From assembly GCA_963696525.1 (NCBI GenBank), contig CAVOKO010000011.1, positions 558,001-622,000 on the forward strand: a stretch of 64,000 bases of DNA, in the 5' to 3' direction. Position 1 is the stretch's first letter, and each line of letters opens with the position of its first letter. Made by a program: the position numbers and the translations under genes. The DNA is from CAWBRT01 sp963696525. Its GTDB lineage: Bacteria > Acidobacteriota > Terriglobia > Terriglobales > Acidobacteriaceae. The notes under the pieces are model-generated. The model did not search any database and was not told where the DNA came from. It worked only from the letters and a program-made list of their open reading frames with translations. Positions 52,755-62,250 of the stretch are shown here, in pieces.

Positions 52755-54782
52755 TCAGCGCGGGGCGAATTCGGCGAGCCGGACAGCCGGAGCCGAATAG
52801 GCGAGGGCATACGCTGCGCCCGCTTCGGCGGATTTCGCCTGTTCCAGGGCGTCCTCGACGCGGTTGATCACTTCGGTGGCGATGTCGGCGGCATCGAAGC
52901 GCGGATCGAGGTTAGCCTCGGCTACGCCGACGGTCAGCAGCGGTGCGCAACCGTGATCGCCGCAGGCTTTTTTCAGGGCCCGCCTCAAGTCGTCGATCAC
53001 CAGCGATGCGTCTTTCCCGGGAGTGCTTGCCAGCAAAACGGCAATCTGCGCCGGTCCATAGCGGACAGCCAGATCGCTGTGCCGCAAGTTCGAACATACG
53101 GCCTCCCCGGCATTTTGCATGAGGTCCTGCCAAGCACGAGGGTCGCCTTCCAGCGCGGGATCCGGGGCGGAGAATTCAAGCAGCAAGAGCGTGAGCGGAT
53201 TTTTCTGCGCCTTCGAGCGGGCGACTTCCGCAAGCAATACATCGAGATAGGACGAGCGCTTGAGCAGACCGCCGGCCTGAGGCGGGGAGCCGGCTGGGGC
53301 CCGGAGTCGCGCAACTGGCGCGCCCCGCGGCTGCAGGCCAACCGCGATGCAAAGTTCACGAAGGCGCGGGTTGTGCTCCTCCTCGAACGGAAACTTCTCC
53401 CGTATCTTCGCCACCACGCCGCCAGCCTGCGCCATGAGCGAGTAGCGACAGAATATCTCGGCCTCGACGATGAGGTCTTCGAGCGCCGCCAGATCATTCG
53501 CGGCGGGCGGGTTCTCCTGCTGGGTCGCCGTCGTAGTTCTAATACCGGACAGACGATGGTCGAGGCCGACCAGCCGCCCCGCATCGACCTTGCCTCGCAG
53601 GCTCTCCAGACGCGCCTGGTGCCCGCCCTCGTAGGCGTCGACGTCGACGGCACGCTCCAGGGCGCTGGTCGCACGCTCGAAATCTCCCGTCGTCAAATAG
53701 TGATCGAAGAGTCTGGCCAGGGTCACAGTCAGGTCCGTCTCGTGATTGGCGGATTCGTACAAAGTGGCCAGGTATTCCATGAAAACAGGCCCCAGGTGCC
53801 GCTTCCCGGCCATTCGCTTGGTGAGCGCCACGAACTCGCGGCGCTGTCCGACCCGGCGCTGAAACTCCTCCAGCCGCTGCGAGAGATCGACGGCACGCTC
53901 CTCCTCGCCGGCATCGATGGTGTGGCCGATCAACTCGATCACCTTCTCCAAACGATTGCGCGGATCGCGCTGGAACAGCTCCCAGATGTAAGGTTCGGCC
54001 TCGACCGGACGGCCGGCGCGCATCAGCGCAACGCCGTAAGGCTCGCGCGCTTCCGCCGGACTGGATGGATAGCGTGCCAGCGGCTCGAGAATTCGCACCG
54101 CTTGCGCGGCATCGGTCTCCAGTAGCGCGGAACCATGGCCGAGTGCCGCGACGGCGTTCGCCGGATCAAGCCCGTAGGCCTTGGCATATGGCTCGGAGCC
54201 GTCGACTCCATGGCGCTGAAACTCGAGCGCCACTCCGGTGTATGCGGCGGCAGCCTCGCGCTTGAGACCCTGCTGAATGGCCGCGTCGGCAAGCTGCTGA
54301 AAGCGCTCGGCGGTCGGGTCAAGCTTGGTCAGGCGTTCCAGAATCTGATAGACCTCTTGGTCGCGACGCAACGTCCGATAGCCGTTGAGCGCGGTCTCAT
54401 AGGCGAGCACCGTCTCACGCTGGTTTGCCCGGCCGCTAAGGCGGGCAAATATGAGGGCCTCTTCAGGAAGCACGGGACGTAAGCGGCTCAGGCGCTTATA
54501 GGTTAGAGTGGCTTTCGACAGGTTCGATTTTTCCGCGTAGAAGTGGAACAGCTCGCTCAACTGCTCGGCAGCCTGAGTGGGCTGGTTCAGCGAGGCATAT
54601 ACTTCGGCGACCGATTCTTTCGCCCCCGCATTGGCCGGATCAAGCCGGAGAACCCTGAGATACTGGCCCAGAGCTGACTGCAGCCTGCCCCTCTGCAGGG
54701 CCTTTTCCGCTTTTTGCATGTACTTGGAGATGTCCGCGGAAGATTGACCGAAATGTTGAATTCCAAGCATACGGACCTGCAA
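52755..54782 (-). CDS. TPR protein with degenerate GGDEF-like C-terminal domain
   Basis: 675 residues. Starting at the TTG at 54782 or the ATG at 54770 (MLGIQHFGQ), the first 430 residues are tetratricopeptide-like helical pairs (AEKALQRGRLQSALGQYLRV-LRLDPANA; further units). After a short linker the last 170 residues resemble a diguanylate cyclase fold (SYLDVLLAEVARSKAQKNPL-TLLLLEFS, SNLRHSDLAVRYGPAQIAVL-LAST, APLLTVGVAEA), but the GG(D/E)EF loop is replaced by R-Y-G-P-A-Q-I. It should therefore lack cyclase activity and may bind a nucleotide or act as a scaffold. Divergent from lexA. No signal peptide. Confidence 0.75.
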   Translation of the reverse strand: MQVRMLGIQHFGQSSADISKYMQKAEKALQRGRLQSALGQYLRVLRLDPANAGAKESVAEVYASLNQPTQAAEQLSELFHFYAEKSNLSKATLTYKRLSRLRPVLPEEALIFARLSGRANQRETVLAYETALNGYRTLRRDQEVYQILERLTKLDPTAERFQQLADAAIQQGLKREAAAAYTGVALEFQRHGVDGSEPYAKAYGLDPANAVAALGHGSALLETDAAQAVRILEPLARYPSSPAEAREPYGVALMRAGRPVEAEPYIWELFQRDPRNRLEKVIELIGHTIDAGEEERAVDLSQRLEEFQRRVGQRREFVALTKRMAGKRHLGPVFMEYLATLYESANHETDLTVTLARLFDHYLTTGDFERATSALERAVDVDAYEGGHQARLESLRGKVDAGRLVGLDHRLSGIRTTTATQQENPPAANDLAALEDLIVEAEIFCRYSLMAQAGGVVAKIREKFPFEEEHNPRLRELCIAVGLQPRGAPVARLRAPAGSPPQAGGLLKRSSYLDVLLAEVARSKAQKNPLTLLLLEFSAPDPALEGDPRAWQDLMQNAGEAVCSNLRHSDLAVRYGPAQIAVLLASTPGKDASLVIDDLRRALKKACGDHGCAPLLTVGVAEANLDPRFDAADIATEVINRVEDALEQAKSAEAGAAYALAYSAPAVRLAEFAPR

Positions 54783-54895
54783 CGACAGATTTGCTCCTCT
54801 CGCAAGTTAACCACGTATTTAGCCGCGGGAGCAGGTAACGTCAGGTCCGATACCGGCGGGCTGACTGGTACCCGTACGATTTGTGATTTTTGTGC

Positions 54896-54924
54896 TTGAC
54901 ACTTCGCTTTTTATTCGCCATATT
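54896..54924 (+). promoter_or_regulatory. lexA promoter with direct repeat in the spacer
   Basis: TTGACA (54896-54901, full consensus) is followed after 17 bases by CATATT (54919-54924, four of six). The spacer holds a direct repeat TTCGC-N6-TTCGC (54903-54907 and 54914-54918), a plausible operator for an autoregulated LexA by position. The operator assignment is inference. Confidence 0.6.
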
Positions 54925-54946
54925 GAGTCTTCGGGACGGAAAGAAA

Positions 54947-55561
54947 ATGGCTCTGACGAAGCGGCAGCGGCAGGTCTACGACTTCATCGCGGATTTCGTG
55001 GCGCGGCATGCCTATTCCCCATCGTTTGAAGAGATAGGGGATGGGTTGGGGTTAAGCTCTCTGGCAACCGTTCACAAGCACATCTGCAACCTCGAAGAAA
55101 AAGGTTTGCTGAAGCGCGATTTCAATCGCAGCCGGTCGATTGACCTGCTGCCGGTAAAAGGCCGGGCCAAGCCGGTCGCGGCGGCTTCACTGGAGCTGCC
55201 GCTGCTGGGGCGGATTGCGGCCGGGCGTCCGCTGGAGCAACTGGAGACTCCCGGAACCATTTCCCTGGCTGACCTGACGCGCTCACGCGACGTGTTCGTG
55301 TTGCAGGTGAGCGGCGATTCCATGCAGGACGAGCACATCGTCGATGGCGACTATGTGCTGGTCGAAAAATTACCGTCGGCACGGGATGGAGAAATCGTGG
55401 TGGCGCTGATTGGAGGATCGGAAACCACTCTGAAGCGCCTCTATCGCGAAGGCGAGCAGATCCGGCTTCAGCCCTCGAACGCGAATATGCAGCCGATTCT
55501 TGTCCCGGCTGCGCAGGTACAGGTGCAAGGGCGCGTCATAGGAGTTCTGCGGAAGTACTGA
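54947..55561 (+). CDS. lexA: LexA repressor
   Basis: 204 residues from the ATG at 54947 (MALTKRQRQVYDFIADFVAR). The N-terminal winged helix (SPSFEEIGDGLGLSSLATVH-KHICNLEEKGLLKR) binds SOS operators. The C-terminal peptidase domain cleaves itself when RecA is activated: cleavage site Ala92-Gly93 (RIAAGRP), nucleophile Ser125 (SGDSMQDEHI) and base Lys163 (TTLKRLY) are all present. Followed by a terminator at 55637-55665, so monocistronic. recA lies 3.3 kb downstream. Confidence 0.96.
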   Translation: MALTKRQRQVYDFIADFVARHAYSPSFEEIGDGLGLSSLATVHKHICNLEEKGLLKRDFNRSRSIDLLPVKGRAKPVAAASLELPLLGRIAAGRPLEQLETPGTISLADLTRSRDVFVLQVSGDSMQDEHIVDGDYVLVEKLPSARDGEIVVALIGGSETTLKRLYREGEQIRLQPSNANMQPILVPAAQVQVQGRVIGVLRKY

Positions 55562-55636
55562 AATTGGGGGCGAGAGCGCCGGACGCTTCCTGGGATGTAT
55601 CTTCACCAAGGTGGCACCAAGCTGGCCGAAAATGAA

Positions 55637-55665
55637 ACAGCCCGGAACCAGCCGGGCTGTTTTTG
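55637..55665 (+). terminator. Rho-independent terminator after lexA
   Basis: A 9-bp perfect stem (ACAGCCCGG at 55637-55645, CCGGGCTGT at 55652-55660) with a 6-base loop is followed by TTTTG. It sits 76 bases beyond the lexA stop and just before the convergent trxA gene. On the minus strand an AAA run on the other side gives only a weak bidirectional signal. Confidence 0.85.
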
Positions 55666-55790
55666 TCATCTGGATCTGAATACGGTTGCGAGCCAGACTT
55701 TAGAGCAATTCCATGATCGGTATACCCTACCCATCAACACCGCGATTGGAAGTCCGGCTGCTTCGCGGGTAGACCTTCCGCAAATCCGCT

Positions 55791-56129
55791 TTAGGTGACC
55801 ACTAGATTCTTGTCGAGCGCCTTCTGAATGGTTTCTTTTGGGACATAGCCCACAATCTGTTCGCGCACCTGGCCGCCTCTGAAAATCAGCAGCGTTGGAA
55901 TCCCGCGCACGCCATAGCGCTGAGGGGTCGACATATTCTTATCGACATCCATTTTGGCGACTCTTATCTTGCCTTGGTACGACTTGGCTATCTCTTCGAC
56001 GAGCGGTGCCAGCGCACGGCATGGACCACACCAGGCAGCCCAGAAATCGACCATCACCGGCTGGTCCGACTTGAGCACCTCCTGATCGAAATTAGAGTCG
56101 GTCACCTCAAATATTGCGTCACTAGCCAT
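55791..56129 (-). CDS. trxA: Thioredoxin
   Basis: 112 residues. Disulfide reductant with the active site WCGPC in VDFWAAWCGPCRALAPLVEE. Also present are the conserved KMDVDKN segment, the cis-Pro in GVRGIPTLLIFRGGQ and the GYVPKETIQKAL helix. Cytosolic, no signal peptide. Convergent with lexA. Length and motifs are standard, so a housekeeping thioredoxin is likely. Confidence 0.95.
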   Translation of the reverse strand: MASDAIFEVTDSNFDQEVLKSDQPVMVDFWAAWCGPCRALAPLVEEIAKSYQGKIRVAKMDVDKNMSTPQRYGVRGIPTLLIFRGGQVREQIVGYVPKETIQKALDKNLVVT

Positions 56130-56504
56130 TCTTCCTCCCAGACGAGAAATCGCTCAGCGGCAGCCGCCAGCGCAGAACTCAGTATCCTACCACTACATTT
56201 GATGCCGCGGACCAAAGAACGACGCGAACCCCAGATCGGGCGCCGCCTTTCCGAACACGGCCTGCGAGAAGGCGGTCGAAGCTTGCTTTTGCAGGTTAAC
56301 CCTTTTCGTCTTAAATGAGCAGTGGCTTCCCGGTTACGGACCGCCTGCTTGTCCGTCCCGCCAGCATCTCGTCTGGTTGCAATGAGCTGAAGCTTTCAAA
56401 GGTAACGGGCAGCGGCCAGGAACTTGCCTGCAAGGCACTCGATAGTAACTCGATAAGGCTTGCTCCGAAACCCCCGGCCGGATGCAAGGCCAAAAGTAAC
56501 CAGC

Positions 56505-56540
56505 AAAAAAAAGCGCCATCGACCGAAGTCTCAGGCGCTT
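56505..56540 (-). terminator. Terminator-like hairpin on the minus strand
   Basis: Read on the minus strand: AAGCGCC, a 16-base loop region containing GACTTCGGTC, then GGCGCTT followed by a run of T (plus-strand A-run about 56505-56512; arms 56511-56517 and 56534-56540). No minus-strand gene lies upstream until recA at 58849, and plus-strand genes intervene, so it should end a transcript that starts within about 56.55-56.79 kb. Confidence 0.65.
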
Positions 56541-56710
56541 GGCAGCCCTCCCCAGAACTGCCAACGTCTGTATTCTCGACAGGCTGGCCGTGGTTGTAAA
56601 GTCACGGTAGTAACAGTAAGTAACCTGTCCCGTAACCGGGCGGCGGACACCGCGCAATTCGTCTAGGCGGCAACCAAAGCGAGATACACTTTACTTTGAA
56701 AGCGCGCGCA
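56505..56710 (-). ncRNA. Candidate small RNA (upstream of trxA)
   Basis: The 56130-56794 stretch (665 bases) has no convincing gene; frames on both strands are non-family and overlap each other. The minus strand ends in a strong terminator-like hairpin and the part before it is rich in short pairable segments (CGGTTACGGGACAGGTTACT, GGCAGTTCTGGGGAGGGCTGCC). This suggests a structured transcript of 150-200 nt. The 5' end is a guess. I could not match it to 6S, SRP or tmRNA. Confidence 0.35.
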
Positions 56711-56794
56711 TCGAACGGAGCCGCCGAAGAGTCCGTCGTCCGCGGGTCGTTCTCATGTCGTGCTTCATGTCGTTCTCATGTCTAGGGTAATTCG

Positions 56795-57382
56795 ATGCTG
56801 GTGATTTTTTCAGGATTGCCGGGCACGGGCAAAAGTACGTTGTGCCATGCACTGGCGGCGTATGCGCCCAGCGCGGTGCTGAATAAGGATCTCATCCGGA
56901 ACGCGGTGTTTGGCGCGGCGCACACCGACTACTCGCGCCAGCAGGATGATCTCTGCGGCTCGATGATGCTTGCCGCCGCCGAATATCTTCTGCGCCAGAA
57001 CCGGTCGTTGCAGGTTTTTCTCGATGGCCGGACTTTCTCTCGAGGATACCAACTTCGGGCCGCCATCGAAATGGCCGAGCGTCTGGCGGTTCCGTGGCGA
57101 ATTCTCCATTGTGCGTGTTCCGAAGAAGTGGCCAAACGCCGGTTGACAGATGCTCGAAATCACCTGGCGCGAAACCGCACCTTCGAGCTTTACCAGCGCA
57201 TCCAGGCGAACTTTGAGCCGATCGCCTTCGAGCATCTCACGATCAATACCGATCTACCGCTGCAAGACTCGCTGGCGCGGGCGGCCGCTTACCTCGGGTT
57301 GTCCGCCCCAACCCGCGCAACTACAGAGCGTGCCGGGGACCCCGCATCTCCGCCAAATCGTGAGATAGTCACTTCAGAGTAG
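56795..57382 (+). CDS. P-loop kinase-like protein (AAA_33 family)
   Basis: 195 residues. Walker A GLPGTGKST (about 7-15) right at the N-terminus (MLVIFSGLPGTGKSTLCHAL), then a lid/base region (LNKDLIRNAVFG, VFLDGRTFSRGYQLRAAIEM) and an arginine-rich LID (AKRRLTDARNHLARNRTFEL-YQRIQANFEPI), the layout of zeta-toxin/gluconokinase-like small-molecule kinases (AAA_33). The substrate is unknown: sugar, nucleoside or RNA end. Just upstream lies CGTTCTCATGTC repeated twice (56748-56782). The next gene starts 95 bases downstream. Confidence 0.8.
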   Translation: MLVIFSGLPGTGKSTLCHALAAYAPSAVLNKDLIRNAVFGAAHTDYSRQQDDLCGSMMLAAAEYLLRQNRSLQVFLDGRTFSRGYQLRAAIEMAERLAVPWRILHCACSEEVAKRRLTDARNHLARNRTFELYQRIQANFEPIAFEHLTINTDLPLQDSLARAAAYLGLSAPTRATTERAGDPASPPNREIVTSE

Positions 57383-57477
57383 TCTTGGAGCCGGACGCGA
57401 GGCTCGGCGAAGCTAGGTGCCACCGCAAGCTGTTGACGGGGAAAATGGGAATACACACTCGCTTTCGGAGGGCGGAA

Positions 57478-58059
57478 ATGGAAACGCCTGTTGGCGATTC
57501 GGGGCTAAAGCAGTTTCTCGATGCACTTCGCAATGATCTGACTGACTTCATCAGACATATCACTTCGAGTATGCGCTCGGCGTCGGGGAATCGAATGCAG
57601 ATTGGGCTAGTGTGTTGCATGCTCTTGTTCGGCGTTATTTTCATGGGGGCCATTATCGGCGGCAATCGTGTGCTATTTGGTGATTTGGGTGAAGATTATT
57701 ACAAGGAACTGCTTCGAGAATTTCAAGCTATTCCATTGTTTCCCGACTCCGTTGAAGGGCAGAGGGCGAACAGGTTCTCCCGCTGGGCTCCACATCACGC
57801 GCTTGTCGAGGGAAGTTACAATACGACGGCGTCGTACCTCGAGCTTCATCGCTACTATGACCGCGAGCTGACTTCAAGAGGATGGAAATTCCAAAACGAA
57901 CATCCTCTGAAGGTATGGGGTGAAGACTCTGGCGCATGGGCTGCAGAGTATTGCAAGGGAGAGCTGGCGGCCTCCCTCGACTATGGCTCCAGGGTCAACT
58001 CGGGATACACGTACTCACTTGCCCTGTCATGGGGATTAAGAAAGTGCAAGCGAGATTGA
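57478..58059 (+). CDS. Membrane-anchored protein of unknown function
   Basis: 193 residues from the ATG at 57478 (METPVGDSGLKQFLDALRND), chosen for the GGAGG at 57467-57471; the frame continues upstream to 57385. One transmembrane segment (about 43-63, LVCCMLLFGVIFMGAIIG) follows a short cytosolic part. The C-terminal region, about 130 residues, is probably outside: aromatic and polar, with two cysteines (WAAEYCKGEL, GLRKCKRD) and FPDSVEGQRANRFSRWAPHH. No family recognised. The base composition looks somewhat more AT-rich than its neighbours by eye. Confidence 0.65.
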   Translation: METPVGDSGLKQFLDALRNDLTDFIRHITSSMRSASGNRMQIGLVCCMLLFGVIFMGAIIGGNRVLFGDLGEDYYKELLREFQAIPLFPDSVEGQRANRFSRWAPHHALVEGSYNTTASYLELHRYYDRELTSRGWKFQNEHPLKVWGEDSGAWAAEYCKGELAASLDYGSRVNSGYTYSLALSWGLRKCKRD

Positions 58060-58122
58060 CGTCCGCACCGGCTCTATAGATGATGGAGCCGACGGGCCGC
58101 CGGAAAAACCCCGAGGAGCGAT

Positions 58123-58716
58123 ATGAGCGAGCAGCGGCAGTTATTTCCCATGATGTTGGACTTGACCGGACGCAGGTGCGTCGTAGTTGGGGCCGGAGCC
58201 ATCGGCGAAGGCAAGATCCAAGGACTGCTTGCCACCAAGGCCACGCTCGCGGTGCTGGCGCCAACCGCAACAGCCATGGTCCAGCAATGGTCTCAGCAGG
58301 GGTTAATCGACTACCGCCAGCGCCAGTTTGAGCCCGAAGACCTTGAGGGCGCTTTCCTGGTGGTGGCTGCCACCTCCTCCGCCGAAGTCAATCACCAGAT
58401 TCATGACGAAGCGCGCAGCCGCGGAGTTCTCTGCAACGTGGTGGACGATCCCGAGTACTGCGATTTTTTCTATCCCGCGGTGGTGCGGCGAGGCGCTTTG
58501 CAGATTGCGATCTCCACCTCAGGCGTAAGCCCGGCCTTCGCGCGCCGGGTTCGCGAGAAACTCGAAGTCCAATTCGGCGAAGAGTACGGCGCGTGGCTCG
58601 ATCAGGTTGCGCGCCGGCGGGAAGAAGTGCTGCGTAGCGTGACCGATCCGGCCGAGAGACGCCGCATCCTGGAGGAACTTGCAACCGCTGACAGTCCCTT
58701 GTCTGGGCAAAGGTAG
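58123..58716 (+). CDS. Precorrin-2 dehydrogenase (siroheme synthase N-terminal type)
   Basis: 197 residues. NAD-dependent oxidation of precorrin-2 to sirohydrochlorin, on the siroheme/cobalamin route. An N-terminal Rossmann fold (MMLDLTGRRCVVVGAGAIGE-GK) is followed by GAFLVVAATSSAEVNHQIHD, LCNVVDDPEYCDFFYPAVVR-RG and the conserved AISTSGVSPAFARRVREKLE. The glycine motif is G-A-G-A-I-G-E-G-K instead of the usual G-G-G-x-V-A-x-R-K, a small deviation. The C-terminal methyltransferase domain of CysG is absent. SD GAGGAG at 4 bases. No other siroheme gene in the window. Confidence 0.88.
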   Translation: MSEQRQLFPMMLDLTGRRCVVVGAGAIGEGKIQGLLATKATLAVLAPTATAMVQQWSQQGLIDYRQRQFEPEDLEGAFLVVAATSSAEVNHQIHDEARSRGVLCNVVDDPEYCDFFYPAVVRRGALQIAISTSGVSPAFARRVREKLEVQFGEEYGAWLDQVARRREEVLRSVTDPAERRRILEELATADSPLSGQR

Positions 58717-58848
58717 AGCAAGCTTGAGATGCTTGCCTACCCTCGGTTTTCGCAGCCTATTGAAATGTCAATGATGCATCTAGCGGCCGGGTCAACTTCG
58801 CTCGTCATGACCCTTTCGCCGCGTGCAACAATGCACACCCGCGTCTAT

Positions 58849-59925
<1,077 letters not shown>

Positions 59926-59966
59926 GGATAACTCCTAAGTTGAGGGATGATAAAACAGAAATGGCA

Positions 59967-59989
59967 GCATACCACGCTTCCGGCGTGGA
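59967..59989 (-). promoter_or_regulatory. recA promoter region with palindromic operator candidate
   Basis: On the minus strand an extended -10 (TGGTATGCT; TATGCT at plus-strand 59967-59972) is directly preceded by a perfect 6+6 palindrome CCACGC-TTCCG-GCGTGG (59973-59989), the position where an SOS repressor would block RNA polymerase. I see no good -35 hexamer. The element is not the same as the direct repeat in the lexA promoter, so assignment to LexA is open. Confidence 0.45.
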
Positions 59990-60085
59990 TGCATAAAGTG
60001 AAAGGCTGGAAGCGAGGAACTTGAAGACGCAATACCCCGGACCCCGCAGCTTCGTCCTGCCTGTTATGCTACAGGACGAAAGCCT

Positions 60086-60940
60086 ATGAAAGCTCGTCTT
60101 GGACTGATCGCCGGCAACGGCAAGTTTCCCCTTTTGGTGCTGGATGCGGCGCGCTCGCGCGGCTACGAAGTGGTGGTGGCCGCCATCAAGGAAGAAGCCT
60201 TTCCGGAGATCGAGCAGCACGGCGCAACTTCGGTTCACTGGATGTCGCTCGGCGAGCTTTCGAAGTTGATCGACACCTTCCGCCGCGAAGGCGTGACCGA
60301 AGCAGTCATGGCCGGGCAGGTCAAGCACAAGCAGATATTCAGCAGCATTCGTCCCGACTGGAAGCTGGCCAAGCTATTGCTCACCCTGCCGCTGCGCAAT
60401 ACCGATTCGCTGATCGGCGGGGTGGCGGAGATTCTGGCGGAAGAAGGCATCACTCTGCTGAATTCGACCGCGCTGCTGGAACCGCTGCTGGCGCGCGCGG
60501 GGGTGCTGACCCGGCGCCTCCCGACCGACCAGGAGCAGACCAACATTACTTATGGACGCGCGGTGGCGCATCACGTGGCGCGCTTCGATATCGGACAGAC
60601 CGTGGTCATCGCCGAGGCCGCCTGCGTCGCCATTGAAGCCATGGAGGGCACCGACGCAGCCATCCTGAGGGCTGGAGCGCTGCTGAAAAGCCTGCATGGC
60701 GAGTCGGCGATGTTGAGCCGCGCACTCACCGTAGTGAAGGTCGCCAAGCCCGACCAGGATATGCGCTTCGACGTGCCGGTCATCGGTTTGCATACGATTG
60801 AGACGATGTGCAATGCCGGCGCCACCTGCCTCGCGCTGGATGCCGGCCGCTGCCTGTTGCTGGATGGCGATGCGGTAATCAAGGCCGCGGACGAGGCTGG
60901 AATCACCATCGTGGCCGATGAGACCGCGCACCGAAGCTGA
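60086..60940 (+). CDS. lpxI: UDP-2,3-diacylglucosamine pyrophosphatase LpxI
   Basis: 284 residues. It cleaves UDP-2,3-diacylglucosamine to lipid X, the fourth step of lipid A synthesis. LpxI is unrelated to LpxH, which it replaces in some phyla. Marks of the family (formerly DUF1009): LGLIAGNGKFPLLVLDAARS near the N-terminus, VMAGQVKHKQIFSSIRPDW, QEQTNITYGRAVAHHVARFD-IGQTVVI, and the C-terminal VVKVAKPDQDMRFDVPVIGL with the catalytic Asp region. Followed 82 bases downstream by an oxidoreductase gene, likely one operon. Confidence 0.93.
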   Translation: MKARLGLIAGNGKFPLLVLDAARSRGYEVVVAAIKEEAFPEIEQHGATSVHWMSLGELSKLIDTFRREGVTEAVMAGQVKHKQIFSSIRPDWKLAKLLLTLPLRNTDSLIGGVAEILAEEGITLLNSTALLEPLLARAGVLTRRLPTDQEQTNITYGRAVAHHVARFDIGQTVVIAEAACVAIEAMEGTDAAILRAGALLKSLHGESAMLSRALTVVKVAKPDQDMRFDVPVIGLHTIETMCNAGATCLALDAGRCLLLDGDAVIKAADEAGITIVADETAHRS

Positions 60941-61022
60941 AGTCGCACCACAAGTTTGAAGGAGGTTTCAGAGCAGGCATGCCCGGCTACTGGATACACC
61001 AACTCTGGAACTGTCATAAGCC

Positions 61023-62066
61023 ATGAGCAAAGAACAAAAAGGATCACTCCGCATTGCGGTCATTGGGGTTGGTTCGTTTGGCCAGAATCATGCGCGCGTC
61101 TATCGCGAACTGGCGAACGAGCGGCAGCAGGCTGGAGCCACGGGCCAGTTGGAACTCGCGGCGGTGGTTGACCGCGATCGAGTGCGGGCGGAAGCGGTCG
61201 CAGCCGAGTTCGGCGCGCACGCTTATACCGACATCGATGCCATGCTGGCGAACGAGAAAATCAACGCGGCGAGCGTGGCAGTGCCGACGATCGCGCATCT
61301 GGCGGTGGCGCGAACGCTGCTTGAGGCGGGCATCGATGTGCTGGTGGAAAAGCCTCTGGCGGTTGACCTGACGGAGGCGGACACGCTGATCGAGTTGGCG
61401 CGCCAGCATGGACGAGTGGCGCAGGCCGGACACCTGGAGCGCTTCAACCCGGCAGTGCGCGCGGCGCTGCCGCACGTCACCCGTCCCATGTTCTTCGAGG
61501 TGCATCGGCTCAGCATGTTTACTCCACGCTCGCTCGATGTGGACGTGGTGATGGACTTGATGATCCACGACTTGGATGTAGTGCTCTCGCTGGTGAACTC
61601 GCCGATACGAGATCTTCGAGCAGTAGGGCTGCCGGTGCTGACCCCGAAGGTGGACATCGCCAATGTCAGGGTCGAATTCGAGTCCGGATGCGTGGCCAAT
61701 TTCACCGCCAGCCGGGTTAGCACGGAGCGGGTCCGCAAGTTGCGCTTTTTCCAACCGCAGCAGTACGTTTCGTTGGACTACTCGCGACGCGACGTCTTCA
61801 TGCTCACCGTCAAGCCTGCGGCCGCGGGCCAGGACGGAAGCGGTTTCTCTCTGCCAGAAATTGTCGCTTCCAAACCGGAAGTGGTCAGCGAGGAGCCGCT
61901 CAGGGCGGAGCTGCGCAGCTTTCTCGAGGCGGCGGAAGGACGGACGCTTCCGGTGGTCAGCCTGGAAGACGGCAGGCGGGCATTGGATCTGGCGCTGCGG
62001 GTTCGATCCCGGATCGAGGAGCACAGCCGCCGCGTGGGCCTGCCCGGACTGATGAACTTACGATAG
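61023..62066 (+). CDS. Gfo/Idh/MocA-family oxidoreductase
   Basis: 347 residues. An N-terminal Rossmann domain (RIAVIGVGSFGQNHARVYRE, AVVDRDRVRAEAVAAEFGAH) is followed by the family signature EKPLAVDLTEAD with the catalytic Lys of EKP. The GHLERFNPAVRAAL segment and a C-terminal alpha/beta substrate domain (MDLMIHDLDVVLSLVNSPIR with the His-Asp pair) follow. NAD(P)-dependent sugar dehydrogenase. Its placement after lpxI suggests a role in lipid A or UDP-sugar metabolism, for example a GnnA-type UDP-GlcNAc 3-dehydrogenase; the partner aminotransferase is not in the window. That role is inference. Confidence 0.88.
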   Translation: MSKEQKGSLRIAVIGVGSFGQNHARVYRELANERQQAGATGQLELAAVVDRDRVRAEAVAAEFGAHAYTDIDAMLANEKINAASVAVPTIAHLAVARTLLEAGIDVLVEKPLAVDLTEADTLIELARQHGRVAQAGHLERFNPAVRAALPHVTRPMFFEVHRLSMFTPRSLDVDVVMDLMIHDLDVVLSLVNSPIRDLRAVGLPVLTPKVDIANVRVEFESGCVANFTASRVSTERVRKLRFFQPQQYVSLDYSRRDVFMLTVKPAAAGQDGSGFSLPEIVASKPEVVSEEPLRAELRSFLEAAEGRTLPVVSLEDGRRALDLALRVRSRIEEHSRRVGLPGLMNLR

Positions 62067-62154
62067 GGCGCGGAAAGCTTGTTGGGGTGGGAAGCACGGG
62101 CCCGACTGCGCGCTGATGGCTTGGACGCGCGCCGTGGTTCGACCCCTGAGCTCT

Positions 62155-62183
62155 TTGACTACGCTGCCACACTGGCTTAAGCT
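62155..62183 (+). promoter_or_regulatory. Possible tatA promoter
   Basis: TTGACT (62155-62160) and TAAGCT (62178-62183) with a 17-base spacer lie 68 bases upstream of the tatA start. The -35 is good (5/6), the -10 weak (3/6). The 185-base gap after the oxidoreductase makes an independent promoter plausible. Confidence 0.35.
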
Positions 62184-62250
62184 TGGGTTATTGTCCTTGC
62201 CACTGGATTTATCCCGCCAGCGGACCGGGTGGACGCGTATTGGAGGCTGT

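Noticed and set aside
56315..56657. Overlapping open frames on both strands (94 and 107 codons)
   Set aside because: They occupy the same non-coding region around a terminator-like hairpin; neither resembles a protein family or has a good ribosome binding site.
56541..56700. 6S RNA, SRP RNA or tmRNA identity for the candidate small RNA
   Set aside because: The SRP motif GGUCAGGUCCGGAAGG and the tmRNA ends are absent, and I could not build the 6S open-bubble fold with confidence, so it is left unnamed.
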